The notes beneath the pieces are model-generated. The model ran no database searches. It was given only the letters and a program-made list of their open reading frames with translations, and had not been told where the DNA came from. The position numbers and the translations under genes are program-made. Below, piece by piece: positions 22,036 to 29,378 of a stretch of 64,000 nucleotides of DNA (its first letter is position 1; each line of letters begins with the position of its first letter). This stretch comes from Nitrospira sp. SG-bin1 (GTDB lineage Bacteria > Nitrospirota > Nitrospiria > Nitrospirales > Nitrospiraceae): contig LVWS01000015.1 in assembly GCA_002083365.1 (NCBI GenBank), forward strand, positions 1 to 64,000, given 5' to 3'.

Positions 22036-22779
22036 TTAGGGAGTCGTCGTGACAGGAACGAGAGAACGGGTGGACAGTGTAGAGGGACGTTTGGCTTTTA
22101 CGGTTACCATGCGGATACCAGCGTCCGGCATCGGAGCACTGCTGGCCATGTAGAGTGTAGTGTCACGAACCAGTTGCCCCGCCAGATCGGTGAGGCAAGC
22201 TTCCGTCACATGTCCCTTCAGCTCATCGATCATGACCGGGGTAGCGCCGAACAATTTATAATGGACCGCACCGGATGAGGTCGATGCATATCGTTTGACA
22301 TGGCCGTCCCAGCGTTCCAGCTCGAGGGCGACCGTTGCCGCATAGCCATATTCCAGGTCGATGAAGGGGGAGAGGAGGAACATGGAACCTCCGATGACAA
22401 TCCCTTTGAATGCCGAGAGCCAGGAGTGAGGCTGAATATGTTCCTCGACGGTGATGCGCGCGGAGACGACCTTGTCGCCGAGAGAGTCGGACTTTTCTCC
22501 CAGGGGCAGCAATGCCGAAAAGAGATTGGTTTCTCGAAGGCTGCCTAAGATCCTTCGTTCGAGGTCGGCGGAGGGGTATTGGACTGCCTCGTTTCTTGAG
22601 AGGTGAAACGAATTCGTCACGAGCGGGACGCGCTCATCGTCGGGAAGCGAGTGTGTCGTGACTTCTCTGGGATCGGTTGAGGACGGTTTGACGTCGATCC
22701 ATCTTGTGCATCCCATCGTGCCGCACAGGGCGAACCCTGCAAGACTCAAGACCGACCATCTAAGTATGTTCATCGTCAT
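22036..22779 (-). CDS. Putative outer-membrane lipoprotein
   Basis: A 247-residue protein from the Met near 22779 (the 22833 start overlaps the upstream gene). The signal peptide (MTMNILRWSVLSLAGFALCG) ends in a lipobox-like GTMGC. The mature part has mixed alpha/beta character; ADLERRILGSLRETNLFSAL and DKVVSARITVEEHI recall outer-membrane assembly lipoproteins, but no family is certain. A hydrophobic patch (FKGIVIGGSMFLLSPFIDL) is internal. It starts 13 bases after the PagL-like gene, so both are an envelope pair. Confidence 0.65.
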   Translation of the reverse strand: MTMNILRWSVLSLAGFALCGTMGCTRWIDVKPSSTDPREVTTHSLPDDERVPLVTNSFHLSRNEAVQYPSADLERRILGSLRETNLFSALLPLGEKSDSLGDKVVSARITVEEHIQPHSWLSAFKGIVIGGSMFLLSPFIDLEYGYAATVALELERWDGHVKRYASTSSGAVHYKLFGATPVMIDELKGHVTEACLTDLAGQLVRDTTLYMASSAPMPDAGIRMVTVKAKRPSTLSTRSLVPVTTTP

Positions 22780-22792
22780 GATTGCCGTCTCC

Positions 22793-23395
22793 TCAGAAAT
22801 AGAATGAAAATCCTGCAAAGGGCAGACTCGCATTCAGTCCGAGATTCGGAAAGGCCGTACCGGCGTTGGAAATGTGATGGAAGCGATAACCTGCATTGAC
22901 CGCGAGTTGCGGCGTGACAAACCATGACACCCCCACGCCACCCGACAAAATGAAGTTGAATTCATTGGCTTGTTCCCGGATGCGACCCCCGAGATCCGTC
23001 CAAAACGGTCCGCCGGTGAATTCCGCATAGGGGCGAAGCCGACCCAATGCCACGAAGGTGTACTTGATTCTTGGCGTGAATCCGATGCCATGCGTCACGA
23101 TCGGTTCTCGGAACTCAAGGTAGACCATCTCCGCGCCGAGCGAGACCTGCCCTCGATACCAACCGTCGCCCACCGGGTCGGTCAGCGTGATCATCCATGA
23201 TGGCATCAGTGCCGGCCCATGTTGTTTGGTCGTATGGAGATCGGTGAGCCGGTGCGAGAACAGATAACCGGCGGTGAGTCCAACCTCTTGCGTGCCGACC
23301 GTGATCGTGGGCGAGACATCAGAGGCATGCGTGACGGAGGCTTCCATGATCAACCCGAGGATTACCGTTGTGACCGTTCGAGCGAACCAAGCCAT
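22793..23395 (-). CDS. PagL-like outer-membrane beta-barrel (acyloxyacyl hydrolase family)
   Basis: A 200-residue protein: signal peptide (MAWFARTVTTVILGLIMEAS, cleaved near THA) and amphipathic strands ending in FAGFSFYF, a C-terminal aromatic barrel signal. YRFHHISNAG (His174, Ser176) matches the catalytic HxSN motif of lipid A 3-O-deacylases. The third catalytic residue of Pseudomonas PagL (Glu, 14 residues after the His) is Asn188 here, so activity is doubtful or uses another acid. It is coupled to the lipoprotein gene 13 bases downstream. Likely modifies or binds outer-membrane lipid. Confidence 0.7.
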   Translation of the reverse strand: MAWFARTVTTVILGLIMEASVTHASDVSPTITVGTQEVGLTAGYLFSHRLTDLHTTKQHGPALMPSWMITLTDPVGDGWYRGQVSLGAEMVYLEFREPIVTHGIGFTPRIKYTFVALGRLRPYAEFTGGPFWTDLGGRIREQANEFNFILSGGVGVSWFVTPQLAVNAGYRFHHISNAGTAFPNLGLNASLPFAGFSFYF

Positions 23396-23501
23396 GCCGT
23401 CTCCACGTCAATATCCTGTCGGTTGCTGTGCGGTAAAACTTGATCAACAGGGGTTCAGGTGTGACGATTCAAAGGTAGCAGAGGATGGAATTCTGTCCAG
23501 G

Positions 23502-23520
23502 AACTCGCCCGGGTCGAGTT
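23502..23520. other. Inverted repeat in the 23396-23591 gap
   Basis: AACTCG (23502-23507) and CGAGTT (23515-23520) flank CCCGGG. It is either an operator for the PagL-like gene (starting at 23395) or a hairpin past the TPR gene 23592-24356. Nothing else is seen in this gap. Confidence 0.3.
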
Positions 23521-23591
23521 GATGGGAAGTCAAAAAATATCAGACGGGGGATAACAATGGTCGAAGTGCACAAAGTCTGCTGGTGAGAGGG

Positions 23592-24356
23592 TCAGACGGA
23601 TGGATTGAGCCGGGAGAGGTGGACGGTGTCGGTTTGAAGCTCAGGCAATGCATATCGTTCGTCGAGCGCGACCACTCGCGCGAGGCATCGCAGAGCGGAG
23701 ACCGTATCCTGGCGAGTTTCGTACACCGTTGCCAGGAGGCGGAGTACCGCGGCCTCAGCCGGTTCGTTCCCGAGTTTGATGTAATGCTCCGAGGCGTTGT
23801 TCAAGCAGCGCTCTGCTCTGGTGAGATCTCCCTGATCGAGATAGCACTTGCCGAGCTGGCTATAGGTGACGGCGAGCCCTTCTTCGTTCCCGACCGTTCG
23901 GTGATGCTCGAGGGCTTGTTGGAATGAGGCCACGGCTTGATCCCACAGGCCATCACGGCCCTCTTGCAATGCGAGGTTGTTGTAGAGAATGCCGAGTCCA
24001 CGGTGGTCTTGTAATTGACGCAGAAGATCCATGGCTTCGAGATAATAAGGGCGGGCTTTCTCCGGATGATCGGAGGCAATGTGCAGATTGCCGAGATTGA
24101 CCAAGGTGTGAGCCACCGCGGTGAGATTGCGTTCGGTCCGTTGAATCTGGAGCACCTCCCGATAGCACAGTTCAGCGCGGGCGATGTCGCCCATGAGCGC
24201 GCAGGTGTTGCCGAGGTTCCCAAGCGAATCCGACAGCGCTTGCTGACTGCCGGCCAGTCGATCGTCGGCTGCCGCCGATTCCCAGGCGGCGAGAGCCTGG
24301 ACCAGATCTCCGCGATGGAGAAAAATCCTGGCGCGATGTTTATGATCCTCGCTCAT
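23592..24356 (-). CDS. Multi-TPR protein
   Basis: A 254-residue cytoplasmic protein built of about six tetratricopeptide repeats (e.g. SDSLGNLGNTCALMGDIARA, AHTLVNLGNLHIASDHPEKA, LAVTYSQLGKCYLDQGDLTR). The repeat consensus (A..LGN....G....A) is that of RapH/NprR-like or kinesin-light-chain-type TPRs, which bind peptides or proteins. No effector domain is attached. It lies alone between the PagL-like gene and 24428-24850, both on the same strand. Confidence 0.85.
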   Translation of the reverse strand: MSEDHKHRARIFLHRGDLVQALAAWESAAADDRLAGSQQALSDSLGNLGNTCALMGDIARAELCYREVLQIQRTERNLTAVAHTLVNLGNLHIASDHPEKARPYYLEAMDLLRQLQDHRGLGILYNNLALQEGRDGLWDQAVASFQQALEHHRTVGNEEGLAVTYSQLGKCYLDQGDLTRAERCLNNASEHYIKLGNEPAEAAVLRLLATVYETRQDTVSALRCLARVVALDERYALPELQTDTVHLSRLNPSV

Positions 24357-24427
24357 GACCCTATAAGGAGTCGGCTTTCAGAGTAATCCAACGCAGCTCT
24401 TACCACTCGACATCTGTCCTGGTTTAA

Positions 24428-24850
24428 TCAATCTCCGCCCTTCGGCGTGTCGCGTTTATATTCCACCTGCAGCTCGTCCTGTTCCTCCAGGCCTAAACCA
24501 GCTCGGAACGAACCGTGGAGCTCAGTGATGCACTCGATATCCCGTGGATTCTTACCTCCTTGAGAGGCGAGATAGGCTTCAGACAATTTCAGACCAGTTT
24601 CGAAGTGGCGCGCGATCGTCTCCTCCGTGACCTGTTGCCAGGTGATGTAAATGCAGAATGCCTGAAAAGAATGGGCGTTGGGATAATGCCGAGCAAGGGC
24701 CAGCAAACCCTCATAGGCTTCGCGCGCGGTCGCACCGGCATTGGAGGAAAATGTGTCTTCCAGCTCAACAGCCGTATCCCAGTCCGGGCCGAGCTCAGTT
24801 TCGGCTTCGTGAAAAGCCTCTTGAGCGGCAAGAGCAGGATCAAAGCGCAT
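24428..24850 (-). CDS. Hypothetical helical protein
   Basis: A 140-residue acidic protein with no signal peptide. TAREAYEGLLALARHYPNAH and FQAFCIYITWQQVTEETIAR suggest one or two degenerate TPR-like helix pairs, but the pattern is not firm. It lies 71 bases upstream of the TPR gene 23592-24356 on the same strand, so they may be co-transcribed. Not recognised. Confidence 0.6.
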   Translation of the reverse strand: MRFDPALAAQEAFHEAETELGPDWDTAVELEDTFSSNAGATAREAYEGLLALARHYPNAHSFQAFCIYITWQQVTEETIARHFETGLKLSEAYLASQGGKNPRDIECITELHGSFRAGLGLEEQDELQVEYKRDTPKGGD

Positions 24851-24987
24851 AGAACCTCGTATCTCGTGCAGTCAGTATACAAACAACGAGGAGGATACTG
24901 GGGTAGAGGAATGGAGGTCAATGTGTCTTGCTCAGGCCATAGATTTACATTGTGCTAAGAGGCTCTGTAGACTGCACGTATCGTGAG

Positions 24988-26769
24988 ATGAGCACTGAAA
25001 GCCCAATTCCCGGTACAATGCCTAAACCCGTTACACGCGATGCTGTCGATCGCATCATCTACTACCACGTTCAGACGAAGCACCATTTCAACCGCTATGC
25101 CCGCTCGCTGGGGTTTCTGGATTGGGTGAACCAGCCTGATCCGTTCCGGCGGTTCGAAGGTGCTGAGCTTACACCACTTTTAGTGCTCAAACCTGATGAA
25201 GAACCGCTCTCGCCGACCTATGAGGCGATGTATCAACAGGGAGCAGTTATGGCTCAGCCTGTGAATGTACGAAGCCTTTCTCGGTTCTTTGAATATGCCT
25301 TGGCTTTGTCGGCCTGGAAAAAAGCTGGAGAGTCAGAGTGGGCGTTGAGGAGTAATCCATCGTCCGGCAATCTGCATCCGACGGAAGGCTACGTGGTCTT
25401 ACCGAAGATTGAAGGGCTCGACCTGACACCGGGACTCTATCACTATGCACCCAAAGAGCATGGAGTAGAGTTGCGGGCAGAGTTTCGTGCAGATGCCCTT
25501 AAACGTCTCCTGGAACCTTATCCTTCAGATGCCTTTCTCTTTGGACTCACGTCGGTCCATTGGCGGGAAGCGTGGAAATACGGTGAGCGAGCGTTCCGCT
25601 ACTGCAATCACGATGTCGGGCATGCAATCGGAACGGCACGAATCGCCGCGGCGACGCTCGGCTGGGACATGGTTTTGTTGGACGGAGTGGATCAGGACAC
25701 AGTGGCCATGTTGCTCGGAACAGATCGCAAAAAAGATTTTGGTGAGGCTGAACTCGAGCATCCCGACTGTCTGGCGGTCGTCTGGCCATCTGAAAATGTG
25801 AAGCGTGAAGCGTTGCGTGTAAAGCGCGCGCATTCGGAGATGCCGTTGTCTCTTGATCGGACCATTGTGGAAGAATTAGTTGCCGCAAGTTGGCATGGAA
25901 AGGCCAATCGATTGAGCCAAGAGCATGGCGTCCATTGGGACATCATCGATGAAGCAGCGGAAGCTTCATGGAAAAAACAGACCGATCAACTGATGATCAA
26001 GCTTCTCCGCAAGTCCTCTCCTTCACCAGATAGGCCTCACACTTTACGAACAAGGAGCGATCTTCGTCCGTCGGCTGGCCACATCATCCATCAGCGGCGG
26101 AGCGCTGTGGCGTTCGACGGCAAGACGTCGATTTCTGCCGCGATGTTCTTTCAGATGATGCTGCGTGTCATGCCGCGAGCCGAAGGTCCGCAGTTGGAAC
26201 GGCCGATGCCGTGGGATGTCTGGCCCTATGATCCGGCGATTCATCTCATGATTTTTGTTCATCGTGTGGAGGGGCTCACGCCCGGATTGTATGTTCTCGT
26301 CCGCGACAGCAAGAAGCTGTCGTTCATTCAGCAAGCCATGAATCCTGAATTGGTCTGGACTGTCGCTCCAGGCTGTCCCGAAGGGTTGCCGCTCTATTGG
26401 CTCCTGGAGGGTGATGCGAAAAAACTGGCGGTACAGGTGAGTTGCCATCAAGACATTGCAGGCGACAGCGCCTTCTCGTTCGGCATGGTGGCGGAATTCG
26501 AGGGTACCTTGCGGGATCGCGGTGCCTGGTGGTATCCACGGATGTTTTGGGAAGCGGGATTGCTCGGGCAAGTCTTATATCTGGAAGCCGAAGCCGCCGG
26601 AGTACGGGCGACGGGAATCGGCTGCTTTTTCGATGATCCGGTCCACGAGATCGTCGGGATTCAGAATTTGGCTATTCAATCCCTCTATCACTTTACGATC
26701 GGTGGGCCGGTTGAAGATCGACGCTTGCAAACCTTGCCGCCGTACTATCATCTGCGGCCCGGTTTGTGA
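24988..26769 (+). CDS. SagB/ThcOx-type double nitroreductase
   Basis: A 593-residue protein started at ATG 24988 (an in-frame start at 24952 lacks a site). Two tandem FMN-dependent nitroreductase domains: the N-terminal one (about 60-270) has LRSNPSSGNLHPTEGYVV, the RSxPSxGxxxP FMN phosphate motif of SagB enzymes; the C-terminal one (about 360-590) has HIIHQRRSAVAFDGKTSISA and WEAGLLGQVLYLEAEAAGVR. In azole-forming clusters such enzymes oxidise azolines; here no YcaO cyclodehydratase is near, and fused double copies occur as stand-alone oxidases. It overlaps the frame leading into the next gene by 4 bases, so the pair is co-expressed. Confidence 0.82.
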   Translation: MSTESPIPGTMPKPVTRDAVDRIIYYHVQTKHHFNRYARSLGFLDWVNQPDPFRRFEGAELTPLLVLKPDEEPLSPTYEAMYQQGAVMAQPVNVRSLSRFFEYALALSAWKKAGESEWALRSNPSSGNLHPTEGYVVLPKIEGLDLTPGLYHYAPKEHGVELRAEFRADALKRLLEPYPSDAFLFGLTSVHWREAWKYGERAFRYCNHDVGHAIGTARIAAATLGWDMVLLDGVDQDTVAMLLGTDRKKDFGEAELEHPDCLAVVWPSENVKREALRVKRAHSEMPLSLDRTIVEELVAASWHGKANRLSQEHGVHWDIIDEAAEASWKKQTDQLMIKLLRKSSPSPDRPHTLRTRSDLRPSAGHIIHQRRSAVAFDGKTSISAAMFFQMMLRVMPRAEGPQLERPMPWDVWPYDPAIHLMIFVHRVEGLTPGLYVLVRDSKKLSFIQQAMNPELVWTVAPGCPEGLPLYWLLEGDAKKLAVQVSCHQDIAGDSAFSFGMVAEFEGTLRDRGAWWYPRMFWEAGLLGQVLYLEAEAAGVRATGIGCFFDDPVHEIVGIQNLAIQSLYHFTIGGPVEDRRLQTLPPYYHLRPGL

Positions 26770-26792
26770 GGCTCGATGACCGTGAGGTAGCT

Positions 26793-27647
26793 ATGTTCAA
26801 GATCAAGAAAAAAGCCGAGAAGCAGAAGCGGACGGTGCTCTATAACATCGTCGAAGACTATTCCGAGTTCGACGCTCCGGGCAATGTCACCGTCTGTGCG
26901 ATGACGGAAGCGGAGGATCTCCCGATACACGCGAAGATCCTTGCAGAAAGTTACGACGTGCCGCTTGAGAGGATGACGGCCTTGCTGACAGAAGGAGGAA
27001 CCTATGTGTATCCGGAAGTCGGTGGTATTTTCGCGCGAGGATTATTGGCCTGTTGGATTGATCTTTCGGGGCACGCGCCCAAACAAACCTGGACGTTGGA
27101 CTTGATGCAATTCACAGAAGCGGAGCAGTTGGCTCGGACCAAATCAGTGCCTCTGCTCGATGCGGCGTTGGAGGTCTTTCATAGGACACTACCCGACGAG
27201 CTGAAAGCCAAACTCAAGCAGAAAAATCTGGGATTGGATTACCGAACGTTGGATCGGGCCGTCGCCAAGGGCGGTGACATCACATACATCGATTTCCGAA
27301 AGGACTGGTCTCCGCATTTCAAGCGGCTCTGCATCATGCCGGATGGTCGGCTTGTCGAAACCGGGGGGCTAGATGAGTTTGCCCAACTGCACGGCATCAC
27401 AATGGCTCAGGCAAAAGCGCTTATTGAACAAGGTGGCACGCTCGAGGTGAACGGCGAAGTGTTGGCCTGCCAGATCGTGAACGGTCAGCCCGCGGTGGCG
27501 CGGTTCAGCGCAAAGAACTACGACAAGGCGAAGGACTTGGTCTCCTCGAAGGGCCTGCACTTGATGGACGCGCTCAGTCAAGTGGGATACAGTGATCCGG
27601 TGATGATGCGAGGGCTTGCACGGAAGGCGTTGAGTGCGCGCCCATGA
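26793..27647 (+). CDS. Conserved hypothetical cytoplasmic protein
   Basis: A 284-residue protein; ATG 26793 behind GTGAGGTAGCT is preferred over 26766. No signal or membrane segment. The N-terminus is basic (MFKIKKKAEKQKRTVLYNIV), the middle mixed (LTEGGTYVYPEVGGIFARGL), and the C-terminus helical (GLHLMDALSQVGYSDPVMMR). I recognise no catalytic motif. It follows the SagB-type gene at 23 bases and is probably its partner. Confidence 0.6.
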   Translation: MFKIKKKAEKQKRTVLYNIVEDYSEFDAPGNVTVCAMTEAEDLPIHAKILAESYDVPLERMTALLTEGGTYVYPEVGGIFARGLLACWIDLSGHAPKQTWTLDLMQFTEAEQLARTKSVPLLDAALEVFHRTLPDELKAKLKQKNLGLDYRTLDRAVAKGGDITYIDFRKDWSPHFKRLCIMPDGRLVETGGLDEFAQLHGITMAQAKALIEQGGTLEVNGEVLACQIVNGQPAVARFSAKNYDKAKDLVSSKGLHLMDALSQVGYSDPVMMRGLARKALSARP

Positions 27648-27655
27648 CGGGCGTG
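27636..27655 (+). terminator. Weak terminator after 26793-27647
   Basis: CGCGCCC and GGGCGTG pair (one G-U) around ATGA across the stop codon, followed by GTTCTTTATT. A modest intrinsic terminator. Confidence 0.35.
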
Positions 27656-27744
27656 GTTCTTTATTCCAGCGGAAGGTCTGTCTATGAAGGCTTGGGGAAT
27701 CTGTTGAAGCGTTTGTGAACCGTTACCCACGATAACCATATAAC

Positions 27745-27900
27745 ATGCCGCGGTTCTGTAGCGGTTGCGGCAAAAGACTTGAGTGTCCCACAAAATTGCT
27801 TAACGGAAGCATGGGAGCGATAGAGATGCCGGCTAGTAAGGCCCAGAGGAACTCACGCTGTAGCTTGACCCCTGTGAAAAGTATAACCTTCCGAGATGCC
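27745..27900 (+). other. Possible zinc-ribbon gene remnant in the 27648-27993 gap
   Basis: ATG 27745 begins MPRFCSGCGKRLECP, a typical start of a zinc-ribbon domain, but the frame loses protein-like character after about 20 residues and would run into the response regulator gene on the other strand. No second CxxC follows. Probably a remnant or chance; the gap shows nothing else. Confidence 0.25.
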
Positions 27901-27993
27901 TCGCTGCCCATGAGCGATCTTCTCAAAGCGCGAGTGCGTGGGTCAACATATCTTGAGTCATGGTTGGGAGTAAGAGAGAGGAGGTGCTTACAC

Positions 27994-28356
27994 CTAGGCG
28001 GCGAGTTCTTCCTTCACCGCCTCTAGGAGCTTATTAATGTCGAAGGGCTTTTCAAAGGCGCGCCGAGCGCCGAACAGTTTGGCGACGTCCAGGAAGTTGT
28101 GATCGCCTTGCGCTCCCGTGATGGCGATCACTTTGGCATCGAGATATTCGCGGGTCAGCTGAAGCGTCGCTTCCAGACCGTCCGTTTCGGGCATCAACAG
28201 GTCCATGATCACGAGATCGACGGGCTCCTTCTGGTAGAGCGTGAGTCCCTTACGGCCGTCTTCTGCTTCAAGCACGCGGTGCCCTGCCTTGACAAGGACC
28301 TCTTTCAGCAGTCCTCGAATAGATTGTTCATCATCAATAACGAGTATGGTAGCCAT
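27994..28356 (-). CDS. Single-domain response regulator (CheY-like)
   Basis: A 120-residue receiver domain without output domain. Conserved residues are present: Asp8/Asp9 (LVIDDE), phospho-acceptor Asp52 (VIMDLLMP), Thr80 (AITG) and Lys103 (FEKPF). Such proteins relay phosphate or bind a target directly. No kinase is adjacent; the nearest in this window is the 7TM-GAF kinase at 33163-35397. The intergenic region to the divergent YcbK-like gene holds a direct repeat and a promoter. Confidence 0.9.
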   Translation of the reverse strand: MATILVIDDEQSIRGLLKEVLVKAGHRVLEAEDGRKGLTLYQKEPVDLVIMDLLMPETDGLEATLQLTREYLDAKVIAITGAQGDHNFLDVAKLFGARRAFEKPFDINKLLEAVKEELAA

Positions 28357-28524
28357 ATGCTCTACTGATTTTTTCTGATCTTACCTGGTGCCCTTAAGAC
28401 AGTCTAGAAAGAAAATGATTTCTGAGCTAGGTGCAAGCGGTGAATTGAGGATGAGTCCAATCGGCCTCATTTGCTCATGACAGGGGCAGACCTCATGTGC
28501 GCAGCGTAACGACTTCCTTTTTGC

Positions 28525-28579
28525 GAATGAAGGTAAAAGCATACAGATTTAATGTCTGAATGAATGTAAGGGCATACAG
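28525..28579. repeat. Two 22-bp direct repeats, 33 bp apart
   Basis: GAATGAAGGTAAAAGCATAC plus AG (28525-28546) and GAATGAATGTAAGGGCATAC plus AG (28558-28579) match at 19 of 22 positions. The start-to-start distance of 33 bp is about three helical turns, suiting two bound regulator dimers on one DNA face. They lie 47 bases before the -35 at 28626. Confidence 0.45.
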
Positions 28580-28625
28580 TTCTGATAAGCACGAGCCTAT
28601 TTTGATCTCCTAGGGACAATATCGT

Positions 28626-28654
28626 TTGACCAAGTTTTTGATTTTTGTTACAAG
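28626..28654 (+). promoter_or_regulatory. Sigma-70-like promoter of the YcbK-like gene
   Basis: TTGACC (28626-28631), 17-base spacer, TACAAG (28649-28654), about 52 bases before the GTG at 28707. The two 22-bp repeats lie just upstream. The rest of 28357-28624 shows no gene. Confidence 0.5.
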
Positions 28655-28706
28655 GCGAAACGTTTGTTCCAATGATTACCATCTATTTAATTGAGGAGTT
28701 GTTTCA

Positions 28707-29285
28707 GTGAATACGACGGATCAGTCCAAGTGGGCCTGGAGTAGACGAGCGTTTCTTCAGGTTTCTTTGATAGGGACTCTCTTGCTGAGCGGACGGCTGG
28801 TCGGTCCTCAGCCCGCGCAGGCTCGTGAGCTTCCGGAAGGCAGACTGGCGTTGGTGAATGTCTGGACCAATGAGCGGCTGGACGTCACCTACCGCGACGA
28901 AGACGGAAACTATGACCTTGCGGCGCTCGACGATGTGAATTACCTCCTGCGGTGCCATTACACGGATGAAGTCGGGGCGATCGACGTTCGAGTGTTGGAG
29001 CACGTGAATCTCGTACAGAATAAACTCGGCATCCAGGAAGAGGTTCATGTAATTTCCGGTTTTCGGTCTCCCGAGTACAATGCCATGTTGGTTCGGACCG
29101 ATCGACATGTCGCCAAAAACAGCTTGCATATGCAAGGGCAAGCCATCGATCTTCTCATTCCCGGTGTTCCTACGACAAAACTCCGCCAAGCCGCGCTCGA
29201 ACTGCGGTACGGCGGCGTCGGCTTTTACAAACGTTCGAGCTATGTGCATTTGGATTCCGGTCCGTTCCGGTATTGGCATAGCTAA
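28707..29285 (+). CDS. Tat-exported DUF882/YcbK-like peptidase
   Basis: A 192-residue protein with a twin-arginine signal (WSRRAFLQVSLIGTLLLSGR), so it is exported folded. The mature part is a peptidase M15-like DUF882 domain: HVISGFRSPEYNAMLV, then KNSLHMQGQAIDLLIPG (His and Asp zinc ligands), GGVGFYKRSSYVHLDSGP with the last zinc His. Relatives (YcbK/MepK) cleave peptidoglycan cross-links; here activity is inferred. Start is GTG 28707 behind GAGGAG. Confidence 0.85.
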   Translation: MNTTDQSKWAWSRRAFLQVSLIGTLLLSGRLVGPQPAQARELPEGRLALVNVWTNERLDVTYRDEDGNYDLAALDDVNYLLRCHYTDEVGAIDVRVLEHVNLVQNKLGIQEEVHVISGFRSPEYNAMLVRTDRHVAKNSLHMQGQAIDLLIPGVPTTKLRQAALELRYGGVGFYKRSSYVHLDSGPFRYWHS

Positions 29286-29378
29286 TGTTCAATTACTGCC
29301 GCACTGGAATCTCTTCTCTTCCGGAATCTCCCTCCGCCATGAGCGGGAGAGTGGTGCTTTTGTCTTGGAGGTTCCGTC

